Shown here: piece after piece, positions 13,075-23,600 of the stretch
Position numbering within the stretch: position 1 is the stretch's first letter
How the letters are laid out: the number at the start of each line of letters is the position of its first letter
DNA from: Clostridiales bacterium
GTDB taxonomy: Bacteria; Bacillota; Clostridia; Lachnospirales; Lachnospiraceae
Direction: 5' to 3'
Length of the DNA: 44,805 nucleotides
NCBI GenBank assembly: GCA_019416265.1
Contig: DXXQ01000009.1
Span: forward strand, 1 to 44,805
Position numbers and translations under genes: made by a program
The notes under the pieces: model-generated
The model's input: the letters and a program-made list of their open reading frames with translations, nothing else
What the model was told of the DNA's origin: nothing
Database searches by the model: none

Positions 13075-15132
13075 ATGACAGATAAGAAAAACGGCAGGGA
13101 ATATCTTGCCTATGTAACAGAAAAGCTGGAAAACAGGATTCGCCGGATTAATCTTTCCATTGAAGAGGGGCAGAAAGAAATCGAGGGTATGCACGAATAC
13201 TACTGGGAAAATTATACGGAAATGGATCAGTACGGCTACGAAAATTTCGATAATCAGCAGGCGCTTTTTGGCCAGATCAGCGCCAATGAGGAACAGCTCA
13301 GGCTGAAACACCGTTTCCGGAAAATGCTGGATTCTCCCTTTTTCGGCAGAGTGGATTTTCTTTATGAGGATGAGGACGAGCCGGAAACCTTCTACATTGG
13401 AATCGGCAATTTTGCGGAAGAAACAGGGCAGGTGCCTCTGGTTTACGACTGGCGGGCTCCGGTAAGCAGCCTTTTTTACGATTATGATAAGGGCCCGGCG
13501 TCGTATCATGCGCCTTTGGGAGAAATCCACGGGGAGGTTACCTCCAAGTGGCAGTATAAGATCCGCAGAGGCAGGATGGTCTATGAGTTTGAAAGTGATG
13601 TAAAGATTGACGACGATATTTTGAAGGCGGAACTTGGAAGCTGTGGGGAAGTGCAGCTCAAGAATATTATCCGGACGATCCAGAAGGAACAGAATGCGAT
13701 TATCCGCAATACAAAAGATAAAATCATGGTGATCCAGGGAGCAGCAGGCAGCGGAAAAACCTCCGTAGCTCTGCACAGGATCGCCTATCTTCTGTACCAT
13801 GACAGGGAAAATCTGAAATCCTCCAATATACTGGTCCTGTCTCCAAACGGGATTTTTTCAGACTATATTTCTCACATTCTTCCGGAGCTGGGAGAAGAAA
13901 ACATCAGAGAAATGAGCTTCGATCTTTTTGCCTATAAGGAACTGCTTGACACGGTGTCTGACTGTGAAGACCGCTGCGATGAGATTGAGCGGAGGATACA
14001 GTTTCCGAATATGAAATCGTGGGTAGAGAAAAAGCAGTCCAGAGAATTTATCGACCATATGGAAGGCTTTGCCGTACAGCTGGAAGATGAGCTGATGAAC
14101 TTTAAAGATGTGGAATATCGTGGCTTTACCAAAACAGAAAGCGAGATCATAGAGCTTTTCTATTTTAAATTTCAGGAATTTCCCCTGCTTTCCAGAATGG
14201 ATGCAGTTGCCGAATATTTTATTGATGAGATAGAAACTCTGCGCGACAGTGACCTTCCGGAGGAGGAGAAGGAGCTTGTAAAGGAAAAATTCCGAAAAAT
14301 GTACGATACGGTGGATCTGTATGTGATCTACAACCGTTTCCTGAAAACCGAAGGAATGAGACTGCTTCCCAAAGTTCCCTATGAAAAGAGAAAGCTCCGC
14401 TATGAGGACGTTTATCCGATGCTGTATTTGAAATACCGTTTGAAAGGGGCAAAGAAGCAGAAAGAGATCAAACATCTGGTTGTGGATGAAATGCAGGATT
14501 ATTCCAGACTTCAGTATGAAATTCTCAGAGGAATGTTTTCCTGCAGGATGACGATTCTGGGGGACAGAGCCCAGACCATGGACGACCACAGACAGGACGT
14601 CACCTTGTTTCTGCCAAAGATATACGGTAAAAATATCAACACCATTGTGATGAATAAAAGCTACAGAAATACAGTGGAGATTGCCTCCTATGCAAACGGA
14701 CTTGCGGGGATTACAGATGTTGAACTTTTCGAAAGACACGGAGAGCCTGTGAGGGAAGAGGCGTTTCCGGATATGGAACGAGCAGTGGAGGCCATTCTTT
14801 CCAGGCTGAAGCTGAATGAGGAAGAGTATGAGACAGGGGCTGTGATCGCCCGCTGCGAGAAGGAGGCGGAAGCGCTTTCCCTTCTTCTGAAGCAGCGTCT
14901 GAGGGAGAGAGGATTTGATACAGAGAACCGTTTTTCCTACCTTCACAGAAACAGCACCAGCTTCCGGAAGGGACTTACAGTCACCACATTTTATCTGGCA
15001 AAAGGGCTGGAATTTGATCAGGTGTTCTGTGTATTTCCGGCAGAAGACACAACAGCACTTGCCATGCAGGCCAGATATATTGCGGCGACCAGAGCGCTTC
15101 ATGAGCTGCATATGTATTTGCTTGAACAGTGA
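13075..15132 (+). CDS. helD: RNA polymerase recycling motor HelD
   Basis: 685 aa, somewhat shorter than the B. subtilis protein. The N-terminal 60 residues form a charged coiled coil, the arm that HelD inserts into RNA polymerase. A superfamily-1 helicase core follows: Walker A GAAGSGKTS near 222, Walker B VVDEMQDYS near 468, motif IV-like KSYRNTVEI near 525, and the C-terminal GLEFDQVF and AATRALHEL segments near 644-680. The DWRAP segment near residue 125 is typical of HelD and absent from UvrD/Rep. Its expected role is removing stalled or inactive RNA polymerase from DNA using ATP. The ATG is preceded by GAGGGAT 8 nt upstream. Confidence 0.92.
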   Translation: MTDKKNGREYLAYVTEKLENRIRRINLSIEEGQKEIEGMHEYYWENYTEMDQYGYENFDNQQALFGQISANEEQLRLKHRFRKMLDSPFFGRVDFLYEDEDEPETFYIGIGNFAEETGQVPLVYDWRAPVSSLFYDYDKGPASYHAPLGEIHGEVTSKWQYKIRRGRMVYEFESDVKIDDDILKAELGSCGEVQLKNIIRTIQKEQNAIIRNTKDKIMVIQGAAGSGKTSVALHRIAYLLYHDRENLKSSNILVLSPNGIFSDYISHILPELGEENIREMSFDLFAYKELLDTVSDCEDRCDEIERRIQFPNMKSWVEKKQSREFIDHMEGFAVQLEDELMNFKDVEYRGFTKTESEIIELFYFKFQEFPLLSRMDAVAEYFIDEIETLRDSDLPEEEKELVKEKFRKMYDTVDLYVIYNRFLKTEGMRLLPKVPYEKRKLRYEDVYPMLYLKYRLKGAKKQKEIKHLVVDEMQDYSRLQYEILRGMFSCRMTILGDRAQTMDDHRQDVTLFLPKIYGKNINTIVMNKSYRNTVEIASYANGLAGITDVELFERHGEPVREEAFPDMERAVEAILSRLKLNEEEYETGAVIARCEKEAEALSLLLKQRLRERGFDTENRFSYLHRNSTSFRKGLTVTTFYLAKGLEFDQVFCVFPAEDTTALAMQARYIAATRALHELHMYLLEQ

Positions 15133-15246
15133 GCGGAATCGGAACTGTGCAGAGAAAAATCGGTTTTACAGAGCCGGAATGAGGATATGGTATAAAGAAG
15201 AGAAAAAAAGTTCATACTTATTTTAGAAAGTGGAGGGGAAATGACG

Positions 15247-15275
15247 TTGACATCCACTGGAATAAACAGTAAAAT
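15247..15275 (+). promoter_or_regulatory. Promoter of the lipoprotein gene
   Basis: TTGACA (15247-15252), 17-bp spacer, TAAAAT (15270-15275), 58 nt before the gene start. Confidence 0.65.
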
Positions 15276-15333
15276 AAAAGATAATTATGAACAGTTGTAC
15301 GATTAGAATCAGGGAATACCTAAGGAGGATATT

Positions 15334-16332
15334 ATGAAGAATAAAAAGATATTTGCCTTACTGGCAATGACAGTTATAGCTTCCGGCGCAATGAGCGCAT
15401 GCGGGTTTGGCAGTGATGAACCGGATCAGGTAGTTGTTGCAACTCCGACTCCGAAACCCACTCAGGCGCCAACTCCGACTCCTGCACCTGCAGACGGACA
15501 GAGCACCACATATAATTCGAAAGACAAGAGCATTTCCATTACTGTTCCGGATGCCACATGGGCGAACAAGAACGATACAGATAAGATGGTAAGCTTTGAA
15601 TCTCCGGACCAGGGCAAGATCCTTATCCTCCACGGAGAAGGAGACGAGGCAATGGCAGCAGCGCTGATTCCTGATTCCCAGGATATTGCAACAGCCCTTG
15701 AGCAGGCGGCAGATCTTGAGCCTGGAACAGACTTTAACATTCTTGACTATTCTGCGGAGAACGTTGACGGAGTAGGCGTTTACAGCTACACAGTACAGTA
15801 TTTAAATGACAAGGGCGGATATGCCTATGTTGTAAATAAATATTTTGCAAACGACAACGAATTCTACAGTGTTGCAGGTTCTGTCAAGAAGGGCAAGGAC
15901 GACAAGGCTACAGAGAAGACTCTCAACAGTGTGAAAAAAGCAGTTTCATCCTTCAAGATCAAGGGCGATTCCGCACTGAAGAGCGCAACTCCGGAAAAGG
16001 CAGCCAATGAGGAAGCCAAGGGGGACGCAAACACAGAAGGAAATACAGAGGCTGCAGCAGAGAACCAGAGCTCTGAGGGCAGCGGTTCTGAAGGCGGCGG
16101 CTCCGGAAATACAGGGGATGCGGCTCTGAGCGATACAAATCAGACAAGAACTATTTATGACAACGATGACGGAAGAGCACGTGTCATTTATGCAGACGGA
16201 AACGGCGGCTGGTACGACGATGACGGAAACAGCTACGACTTTGTGACAGACGAAGACGTTTACGATCAGGACGGCAAGGACTTCTACTACCACGGAGAGG
16301 CAGCAGACGTATATTATATGCCGGTTGAATAA
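15334..16332 (+). CDS. Secreted lipoprotein of unknown function
   Basis: 332 aa. A lipoprotein signal peptide (MKNKKIFALLAMTVIASGAM) is followed by a lipobox-like SAC with Cys23. Next come a Thr/Pro linker (TPTPKPTQAPTPTPAP), a globular domain of about 150 residues (55-210) with alternating hydrophobic strands, a low-complexity Glu/Gly/Ser/Asn linker (about 220-265), and an acidic, Tyr-rich C-terminal module with DDDGNSYDF and DQDGKDFYYHG units. The two-module layout suggests a membrane-anchored surface protein, but no family was recognised. AAGGAGG lies 6 nt before the ATG. It is a single gene with its own promoter and strong terminator. Confidence 0.85.
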   Translation: MKNKKIFALLAMTVIASGAMSACGFGSDEPDQVVVATPTPKPTQAPTPTPAPADGQSTTYNSKDKSISITVPDATWANKNDTDKMVSFESPDQGKILILHGEGDEAMAAALIPDSQDIATALEQAADLEPGTDFNILDYSAENVDGVGVYSYTVQYLNDKGGYAYVVNKYFANDNEFYSVAGSVKKGKDDKATEKTLNSVKKAVSSFKIKGDSALKSATPEKAANEEAKGDANTEGNTEAAAENQSSEGSGSEGGGSGNTGDAALSDTNQTRTIYDNDDGRARVIYADGNGGWYDDDGNSYDFVTDEDVYDQDGKDFYYHGEAADVYYMPVE

Positions 16333-16351
16333 TTGAACACGGAAGTTTCAG

Positions 16352-16379
16352 GGGCTATCGGAGACGATAGCCCTTTTTT
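16352..16379 (+). terminator. Rho-independent terminator of the lipoprotein gene
   Basis: GGGCTATCG (16352-16360), GAGA loop, CGATAGCCC (16365-16373), then six T. Textbook structure. Confidence 0.95.
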
Positions 16380-16396
16380 GAAGAGACAACAAAGAG

Positions 16397-16426
16397 TTTA
16401 CAGTGCCCTGTCAATTGTGTTATGAT
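16397..16426 (+). promoter_or_regulatory. Promoter of the methyltransferase-hslO-nadE operon
   Basis: TTTACA (16397-16402), 18-bp spacer, TATGAT (16421-16426), 37 nt before the first gene. Confidence 0.6.
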
Positions 16427-16462
16427 ACTATGGAAAAATTGCTTCGGGACGGAGGATGAGAA

Positions 16463-17269
16463 ATGGAATCATATGGTAAATTTGCAAAAGTGTACGATAT
16501 GTTTCAGGATAATATAAATTATACCCAGTGGGCAGACTACCTTGTGGAGATTCTGAAAGAAGACGGGATTACAGAGGGGCTTGTCCTGGAACTTGGATGC
16601 GGCACGGGAACCATGACGGAGCTTCTGGCAGATGCAGGATATGACATGATCGGAATCGATAATTCCGGAGAAATGCTGGCAGAGGCTATGGAGAAAAAAA
16701 TGGAATCCGGTCACGACATCCTCTATCTTCTTCAGGATATGCAGGACTTTGAGCTTTACGGAACTGTCCGTGCCGTAGTCAGCGTCTGTGACAGTCTGAA
16801 TTATCTGACGGAGGAGGAAGATCTGGAATACGTTTTTGCCCTGGTAAATAATTATCTGGATCCGGGCGGATTGTTTATCTTTGACATGAACACAGTATAT
16901 AAATACCAGACGATGATCGGAGATGCAACCATCGCAGAGAACAGGGAGGACGGAAGCTTCATCTGGGAAAACAGCTTTGACCCGGAAACGGGGATCAACA
17001 TTTATGAGCTGGCTCTTTTCCTCCCGAGAGAGGACGGGCTGTACGAAAAATGTGAAGAAGAGCATTATCAGAAAGCCTACCCTGTGGAAAAGATACAGGA
17101 GCTTCTTGTAAAAGCAGGTCTGGAGCCGGTAGCCATCTACGATGCGTATACCAGGGAGCCGGGAAGAAAGGACAGCGGAAGACTTACTTTCATTGCCAGA
17201 GAAAAGGGAAAGAATGCCGGAAACGATTATCACGGAAACATTCCAAAGAGAGAAAAACAGGAGAATTGA
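16463..17269 (+). CDS. Class I SAM-dependent methyltransferase
   Basis: 268 aa. Motif I, ELGCGTG at residues 43-49, forms the SAM-binding loop; the acidic residue after strand 2 lies in IGIDNSGEML, and the motif IV region VVSVCDSLNYL is followed by the post-IV segment GGLFIFDMNT. The start fits the family pattern YGKFAKVYD at the N-terminus. The substrate cannot be told from sequence; related proteins are annotated only as SAM methyltransferases. It is three nt from hslO, so the two are co-transcribed, but a functional link is not evident. Confidence 0.85.
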   Translation: MESYGKFAKVYDMFQDNINYTQWADYLVEILKEDGITEGLVLELGCGTGTMTELLADAGYDMIGIDNSGEMLAEAMEKKMESGHDILYLLQDMQDFELYGTVRAVVSVCDSLNYLTEEEDLEYVFALVNNYLDPGGLFIFDMNTVYKYQTMIGDATIAENREDGSFIWENSFDPETGINIYELALFLPREDGLYEKCEEEHYQKAYPVEKIQELLVKAGLEPVAIYDAYTREPGRKDSGRLTFIAREKGKNAGNDYHGNIPKREKQEN

Positions 17270-17272
17270 TAA

Positions 17273-18151
17273 ATGAGTGATTATATTATAAGAGCAACAG
17301 CTGCGAACAGCCAGATCCGTGCCTTTGCAGCAGTGACAACAGAAACCGTAGAAACAGCAAGAAAAGCGCACAACACAAGTCCGGTGGCAACAGCAGCGCT
17401 GGGACGCCTTCTCACAGGGGGAGCCATGATGGGAGTTATGATGAAGGGAGAGAAGGACATTCTTACACTTCAAATCCACGCAGGCGGCCCTCTTCAGGGA
17501 ATCACAGTGACAGCAGATTCCCGGGGACGGGTAAAAGGATATGTGGGAAATCCCAATGTATGTATTCCGGCAAACAGCAAGGGGAAACTGGATGTTGCCG
17601 GAGCAGTAGGCGTAGGCTTTATGAATGTCATCAAGGACCTGGGCTTAAAGGAGCCTTATCTCGGACAGGTAGCCCTTCAGACAAGCGAGATCGCAGAAGA
17701 TTTAACCTATTATTTTGCAACCAGCGAACAGGTTCCTTCTGCAGTGGGACTCGGAGTGCTGATGAACAAAGACAATACAGTACGCCAGGCTGGAGGCTTC
17801 ATCGTACAGCTTATGCCGTTTGCAGATGAGGCTGTGATTTCCAAACTGGAAGAGAATGTAGGAAAGATCAATTCTGTTACAAATCTTCTGGAGGAAGGCC
17901 ATACTGCAGAAAGTCTTCTGGAAGCAGTGCTGGAAGGTTTTGACATTGAGATCAATGACCGTGTACCTACAGAATTTTACTGCAACTGCAGCAAGGAGAG
18001 AGTGGAAAAGGCCCTTGTGAGCATCGGAAGAAAAGACCTGAACGAACTGATTCAGGAAGGCAAGGAAGTGGAAATGAATTGTCATTTCTGTAATACAAAC
18101 TACACATTCAGCGTGGAGGAATTAAAAGAGATTCTTCGCAGAAGCAAATAA
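17273..18151 (+). CDS. hslO: Redox-regulated chaperone Hsp33
   Basis: 292 aa, normal length. The C-terminal zinc redox switch is complete: C237-x-C239 and C270-x2-C273 (YCNCS, NCHFC). The N-terminal core includes the conserved GRLLTGG and the GNP-containing loop near residue 93. The cytosolic protein binds zinc when reduced and becomes an active holdase under oxidative and heat stress. It follows the methyltransferase gene by 3 nt and precedes nadE by 14 nt, in one operon. No CIRCE element is visible here, unlike clpB. Confidence 0.96.
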   Translation: MSDYIIRATAANSQIRAFAAVTTETVETARKAHNTSPVATAALGRLLTGGAMMGVMMKGEKDILTLQIHAGGPLQGITVTADSRGRVKGYVGNPNVCIPANSKGKLDVAGAVGVGFMNVIKDLGLKEPYLGQVALQTSEIAEDLTYYFATSEQVPSAVGLGVLMNKDNTVRQAGGFIVQLMPFADEAVISKLEENVGKINSVTNLLEEGHTAESLLEAVLEGFDIEINDRVPTEFYCNCSKERVEKALVSIGRKDLNELIQEGKEVEMNCHFCNTNYTFSVEELKEILRRSK

Positions 18152-18165
18152 GGAAGGAAAAAGCT

Positions 18166-20082
18166 ATGAGACACGGGTTTATCAAGCTTGCAGCCGCAAC
18201 CCCTCATATCACAGTTGCAGACTGTAAAGCAAATGGAGAAGAAATTTTAAAGAATATTCGGGAAATGGAACGGGAACATGCGAAGGTGATGGTATTCCCG
18301 GAACTCTGCATCACCGGCTACACCTGCGGGGATCTCTTTCTCCACAGACGCCTTCTGGACAGCGCATGGGAAACACTGATAAAGATTGCGGAAGAAACGA
18401 AAAATACAGATGCCCTGATCTTTATCGGAGTTCCGGTGAGAAATCATGGCAAGTTATATAATGCGGCGGCAGTGCTCAACAGAGGAAACATCATTGGGCT
18501 GGTACCTAAGGTGCATCTCCCCAATTATAACGAATTTTACGAACAGCGCCATTTTACCTCAGGTGCAGGCTGCCTGGAATATGCGCTGGTCGACGGAAAG
18601 AAGATTCCTTTCGGACCGGAACTCCTCTTCGTATGCGAGGAAGAGCCTGAGCTTGTGGCGGCAGCGGAAATCTGTGAGGATCTATGGGTGACACTTCCTC
18701 CAAGTGTACTCCATGCCCAGGCAGGGGCAAATCTGATCGTGAACCTTTCTGCAAGCAATGAAATGGTGGGGAAAGATACCTACCGGAGAAATCTGGTAAA
18801 GGGACAGTCTGCCCGCCTTGTCTGCGGCTATGTTTACGCAAATGCAGGAGAGGGGGAATCCACCCAGGATCTTGTGTTCGGCGGCCAGAATATGATCGCG
18901 GAGAACGGAGAGATTCTTGCAGAGGGAGAGCGCTTCAAAAACGGTATTGTTTACAGCGAGGTGGATGTACAGAAGCTGAATGATGAGAGAAGAAGAATGA
19001 CTACCTTCCGGGAAGCTGACGACAGCGATCATCTGAAGGTTGCCTTTCATCTGAACGTGGAAGAAACGGTTCTTACCCGCAAATTCCCCAAGTTCCCCTT
19101 TGTTCCGGACAGAAAAGAAGAACGTGAGATGCGCTGTGACGAGATCCTTCATATTCAGGCTATGGGACTGAAACAGAGGATGGAGCATATTCACTGCACA
19201 GGTGCCACAGTGGGGCTTTCCGGAGGACTGGATTCCACACTGGCGCTTCTTGTGATCGCAAGAACCTTTGACCTGATGGGACTTCCCAGAAATCAGATTC
19301 ACTGCGTTACCATGCCCTGCTTCGGAACTACAGACAGAACCTATCAGAATGCCTGTGAATTAAGCAGATGCCTTGGGGCATCCTTAAGCGAGGTGAATAT
19401 CAGGGATGCGGTAAATCTTCACTTCAGGGATATCGGACATGATCCGGAGGTTCATGATGTGACCTTTGAGAACAGTCAGGCACGGGAGAGAACCCAGGTT
19501 TTGATGGATATGTCCAATCAGGACGGCTCCATTCTTGTGGGAACAGGAGATTTATCTGAGCTTGCTCTGGGCTGGGCAACCTATAACGGAGATCACATGT
19601 CCATGTACGGAGTAAACGGCTCAGTACCGAAAACGCTGGTGCGTCATCTGGTGCGCTACTATGCGGATACCTGTAAAGACGAGAAGCTTTCTGCAGTTCT
19701 GCTTGATATTTTAGACACGCCGGTCAGTCCGGAGCTCCTTCCTCCAAAAGACGGAGAGATTGCCCAGAAGACAGAAGATCTGGTAGGGCCTTACGAGCTT
19801 CATGACTTCTATCTTTACTATATGCTCCGTCAGGGCTTCGACCCGGAGAAAATCTACCGGATCGCCTGTGAAACCTTTGACGGCGTATATGAGAAAGAAA
19901 CGATATATAAATGGCTGAAGAAATTTTACTGGAGATTTTTCACCCAGCAGTTCAAGCGTTCCTGTCTGCCGGATGGCCCGAAGGTGGGAAGCGTGGCTGT
20001 TTCCCCGAGAGGAGATCTCAGAATGCCAAGTGATGCCAGTGCCAAAATGTGGCTGGATCAGGTGGAAAAAATAGAATTATAG
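18166..20082 (+). CDS. nadE: Glutamine-hydrolysing NAD+ synthetase
   Basis: 638 aa, the long two-domain form. The N-terminal nitrilase-type glutaminase has the triad E46 (FPELC), K115 (VPKVHLPN) and C170 (EICEDLW). The C-terminal synthetase has the PP-loop LSGGLDST at 351-358 and the GTGDLSELALGW segment near 461-472. It makes NAD+ from nicotinic acid adenine dinucleotide with glutamine as nitrogen donor, channelling ammonia between domains. It is the last gene of the methyltransferase-hslO-nadE unit, and the shared terminator with the convergent gene begins 14 nt after the stop. Confidence 0.96.
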   Translation: MRHGFIKLAAATPHITVADCKANGEEILKNIREMEREHAKVMVFPELCITGYTCGDLFLHRRLLDSAWETLIKIAEETKNTDALIFIGVPVRNHGKLYNAAAVLNRGNIIGLVPKVHLPNYNEFYEQRHFTSGAGCLEYALVDGKKIPFGPELLFVCEEEPELVAAAEICEDLWVTLPPSVLHAQAGANLIVNLSASNEMVGKDTYRRNLVKGQSARLVCGYVYANAGEGESTQDLVFGGQNMIAENGEILAEGERFKNGIVYSEVDVQKLNDERRRMTTFREADDSDHLKVAFHLNVEETVLTRKFPKFPFVPDRKEEREMRCDEILHIQAMGLKQRMEHIHCTGATVGLSGGLDSTLALLVIARTFDLMGLPRNQIHCVTMPCFGTTDRTYQNACELSRCLGASLSEVNIRDAVNLHFRDIGHDPEVHDVTFENSQARERTQVLMDMSNQDGSILVGTGDLSELALGWATYNGDHMSMYGVNGSVPKTLVRHLVRYYADTCKDEKLSAVLLDILDTPVSPELLPPKDGEIAQKTEDLVGPYELHDFYLYYMLRQGFDPEKIYRIACETFDGVYEKETIYKWLKKFYWRFFTQQFKRSCLPDGPKVGSVAVSPRGDLRMPSDASAKMWLDQVEKIEL

Positions 20083-20095
20083 AGAAGATTGTTAT

Positions 20096-20128
20096 AAAAG
20101 CGGAGAGCCTTAATCGTTCTCCGCTTTT
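20096..20128. terminator. Bidirectional terminator between nadE and the FMN_bind-like gene
   Basis: AAAAGCGGAGA (20096-20106) pairs with TCTCCGCTTTT (20118-20128). The flanking A and T runs serve both strands. The stop codon of the minus-strand gene (20110-20112) lies in the loop. Confidence 0.9.
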
Positions 20129-20547
20129 TTCAGTGCATCTTCGATTGCATGGAGAAGAACCATGGAAGTGTATTTGCTGTCCTCAGACCAGGAAATCTCA
20201 TCCAGAGACTGGGAGGTATAGATCTGACTGGAAATAGATTCCAGGACAGGCTCCATCAGAGGAAACATGGCGGAGGTGGCTTCGCTGAGATTCACCAGAT
20301 CAATGGAGGTGATTTTGGCGGAGTCTACAGTGACCTCCACATCAAAGGTATTGTCATTGAGGGTGATGGAGGAGCTGTATACTCCCGGATGGTAGCGCCC
20401 TTTTTCTGATCCCGGAGACTTGGAGGAGTGCCCCGGACCGAACATGAAAAACAGGACGATGCCCAGGACAATGGCAAGGAACAGGAAGACAAGGGTATAG
20501 ACGACTTCTTTCATATGTAATACGACGATTTTTGTTTTGGAACTCAT
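20110..20547 (-). CDS. Membrane-anchored FMN_bind-like small protein
   Basis: 145 aa. One strong membrane helix spans about residues 15-36, then a short Ser/Gly linker and an extracellular domain of about 95 residues. The domain runs YHPGVYSSSITL, strand-turn-strand with VEVTVDSAKI, then SEDSKYTS and the helix LLHAIEDALKKA, the same order as FMN-binding (FMN_bind) domains. However, the usual SGAT-type motif carrying the flavinylated Thr is replaced by EDSKYTS, so covalent FMN is doubtful. It may be a degenerate, non-flavin relative with a structural or sensory role. GGGAGG 6 nt before the ATG supports the start. It is divergent from addB. Confidence 0.7.
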   Translation of the reverse strand: MSSKTKIVVLHMKEVVYTLVFLFLAIVLGIVLFFMFGPGHSSKSPGSEKGRYHPGVYSSSITLNDNTFDVEVTVDSAKITSIDLVNLSEATSAMFPLMEPVLESISSQIYTSQSLDEISWSEDSKYTSMVLLHAIEDALKKAEND

Positions 20548-20675
20548 GGCAGGCCTCCCATGTGAATTTAGTTATAAAACTATAAACAGGTTTTATATAT
20601 CTTATTATAAAAGTATGGGATTTATGCGAATGAATATGATACAATAAAGCTATTTGATAAAGTAGGAGGTAGTAT

Positions 20676-23600
20676 ATGTCGCTGCAGTTTATCATCGGAA
20701 GCTCCGGCGCCGGAAAATCCCATCTGGCGTACCGGAGAATCATAGAAGCGTCCATGAAGCACCCGGAGCGCAATTATTATGTGATCGTGCCGGAGCAGTT
20801 TACCATGCAGACACAAAAGACTCTGGTGGAGATGCATCCGGGAAAGGGAATTTTAAATATAGATATTTTAAGCTTTGAGCGTCTCGCCTATCGTGTTTTC
20901 GAGGAGACGGGAGGAGATACCAGAAAGGTGCTGGAGGATACAGGCAAGAGTATGGTGCTGCGCAAAATGGTTCAGAAATACCAGAAAGACCTGCCTTACC
21001 TCGGAAGCCAGATGAAAAAGCCGGGATATCTCGACGAGGTGAAATCCCTTCTTTCGGAGTTCATGCAGTATGATATCCGGGAAAAAGACCTGGAAGAAAT
21101 GCTGGAAAGAACAGGGGACAGAACCCTTCTTCAGATGAAACTGAAAGATGTAGGGGTACTCTATAATGGTTTTCGCAAATTTCTGGAAGGACATTACATG
21201 ACAGGGGAGGAGGTGCTGGACGTTCTTTTAAAAGCCCTGCCTTTTTCTGAGAAAATCAGAGGGAGTGAAATGCTTTTCGACGGATTTACGGGATTTACAC
21301 CCATTCAGATTAATGTGATCCGGGAGCTTCTTATCCTCACAGAGAAAATTTCCGTGACCGTGACCATGGACGCGTCGGAAAATGCCTTTTCTCCGGGCAA
21401 ACCCTATCAGCTTTTTTACATGAGCCGAAAAATGATCCGGGCGCTTTCTGCACTTACGAAGGAACTGGAGGATCCTGTTTATGTAAGGCAGGGAGAGAAT
21501 TCCAGATTTGCAAAGGCACCGGCGCTTCATTTTCTGGAGCAGAATATATTCCGATACAGGAAAGAGTCCTATGACAGGGAGCAGGAGGAGATCAGTCTGT
21601 ATCTGGCAGGCAGCCCTCTGATGGAAATGAGGGAAACGGCAAGGCAGATAGCCGTCCTTGTGCGCAGAAACGGCTATCGGTACGGGGAAGTGGCTGTGAT
21701 AACCGGAAATCTGGAAGTGTACGGAAACCTGGCAAAGCAGGTCTTTGAGGAGGTGCATATCCCCTATTTCATAGATGAGAAGCACAGCGTACTGATGAAC
21801 CCCTTTGTGGAGGCTATCCGCGCTGCTCTGGAAATGGCAGTGAAGGGATTTTCCTATGAAAGCGTATTCCGCTATCTGAGAAGCGGAATGTCCGGAATTG
21901 GGAAAGAAGAGGCGGACAGGCTGGAAAATTATGTGATCGCCCTTGGAATCCGGGGCTTTAAGAAGTGGTCGTCGAAATGGGTACGTATTTACAGAGGGAT
22001 GAAGCCCGAAGAAATCGGGGAGTTAAATGCGCTCAGGGAAAGCTTCCTGGAGGAGGTGGGAATCCTGGCGGAAGGCTTCGGTTCCGGAAGGAAGACAGTG
22101 GAAGAATATTGCCGCATTCTCTATGAATATATTGTCCGGTGCGGCATGGAGAAAAAAATCAGGGATCAGGAGCTGATGTTTAAAGAACTGGGGAATCAGG
22201 CAATGGAAAAGGAATACAGCCAGATTTACTCCATTGTTATGGAGCTGCTCGACAAGATGGTGGAAATATTGGGAGAAGAGACAGTTACCAGCCAGGAATT
22301 TCGCCAGCTTCTGGAAACAGGTCTTGGAGAAGCGAAGGTTGCCCTCATTCCGCCAAGCATGGATCAGGTTATGGTAGGGGATATGGAACGTACCCGTTTG
22401 AAAGACATCAAAGCCCTGTTTTTTGTAGGGGTTAACGAGGGCAATATTCCCAAAAACACCCAGTCCGGAGGAATCCTTACAGAGATGGACAGAGAATTTT
22501 TTGAGGGAGAGGGAATGGAGCTTGCCCCGGGACCGAAGGAGCTTATGAATATGCAGAGGTTTTACCTTTACCTGAACCTGACAAAACCAAGAGAAAGGCT
22601 GTTTCTCTCCTGCAGTGAAACCAACAGTAAGGGAGAGGCGGTAAGTCCGGCATATCTGATGAACACGGTGAAGGCTCTGTATCCGGGGCTTGAGGTGAGA
22701 CAGGCCCAAGAGCGGGAGATGCTTCCGGAGCTTCCGGAGATCGGGATCGATTATTTTCTGGAGCTGCTTTCAGGGAGAGAGGAAGGACAGGAGAGCAAAG
22801 TATTCGCAGAGCTTTACAGCTGGTATCTGAAAAGCCCGGAATATGCGCCTCTTGTAAAGCGTCTGGTGGAAGCCTCCTATTCCGGAAAACCTGTGGATAT
22901 GATAAGCAAAAGCGTAGCCGGAGCTCTCTACGGGGAAATTTCCCCCTACAGCGCCACAAGGCTGGAACGGTATTCTGCCTGTGCCTTTGCCCATTTCCTG
23001 CAGTACGGCCTGCGCCTGAGCCAGCGGGCGGAATATGAGTTCAGGGCAATGGATATGGGAAATGTAATGCACCAGGCTCTGGAGGATTTTTCCAAGGAGC
23101 TGATACGAAGAGGACTTGACTGGGCGCAGCTTACCGACGAGCTCAGAGAGGAAATCGCAGATGCCTGCCTTGATAAGGTATGTGCAGATTACGGAAATAC
23201 CGTGCTCAAGAGCAATGCCCGAAATGAATATATGATAGAGCGTACCCGGCGGATTTTGAAACGGACGGTCTGGGCTCTCCAGAAGCAATTGGAAAACAGT
23301 GATTTCCGTCCCGAGGGCTTTGAAGTAAAAATCGGAGGAGGACGGATTGACCGTGTGGATATAATGGAGGAAGAGGACAGAGTATGGGTCCGCGTTATTG
23401 ACTATAAAACAGGAAATACCTCCTTTGATCTGGTATATCTCTATCATGGACTTCAGCTGCAGCTTATGGTCTATCTGGAAGGGGCGCTTCGCGCGGAAGA
23501 GAAAAGATATCCGGGGAAAGAGATTCTGCCTGCAGGGGTATTTTATTATAATATCAAGGATCCTATGATCCAGGAAAAAATCGATGCAGATGTGGAGGAG

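Noticed and set aside
12838..15111. Long minus-strand frames opposite helD and the ABC gene
   Set aside because: They are antisense shadows; helD is identified by its motifs on the plus strand.
15241..15306. 21-codon frame with a GGAGG four nt upstream, in front of the lipoprotein
   Set aside because: It contains the likely TTGACA/TAAAAT promoter and has no recognisable features; a leader peptide cannot be excluded but is not supported.
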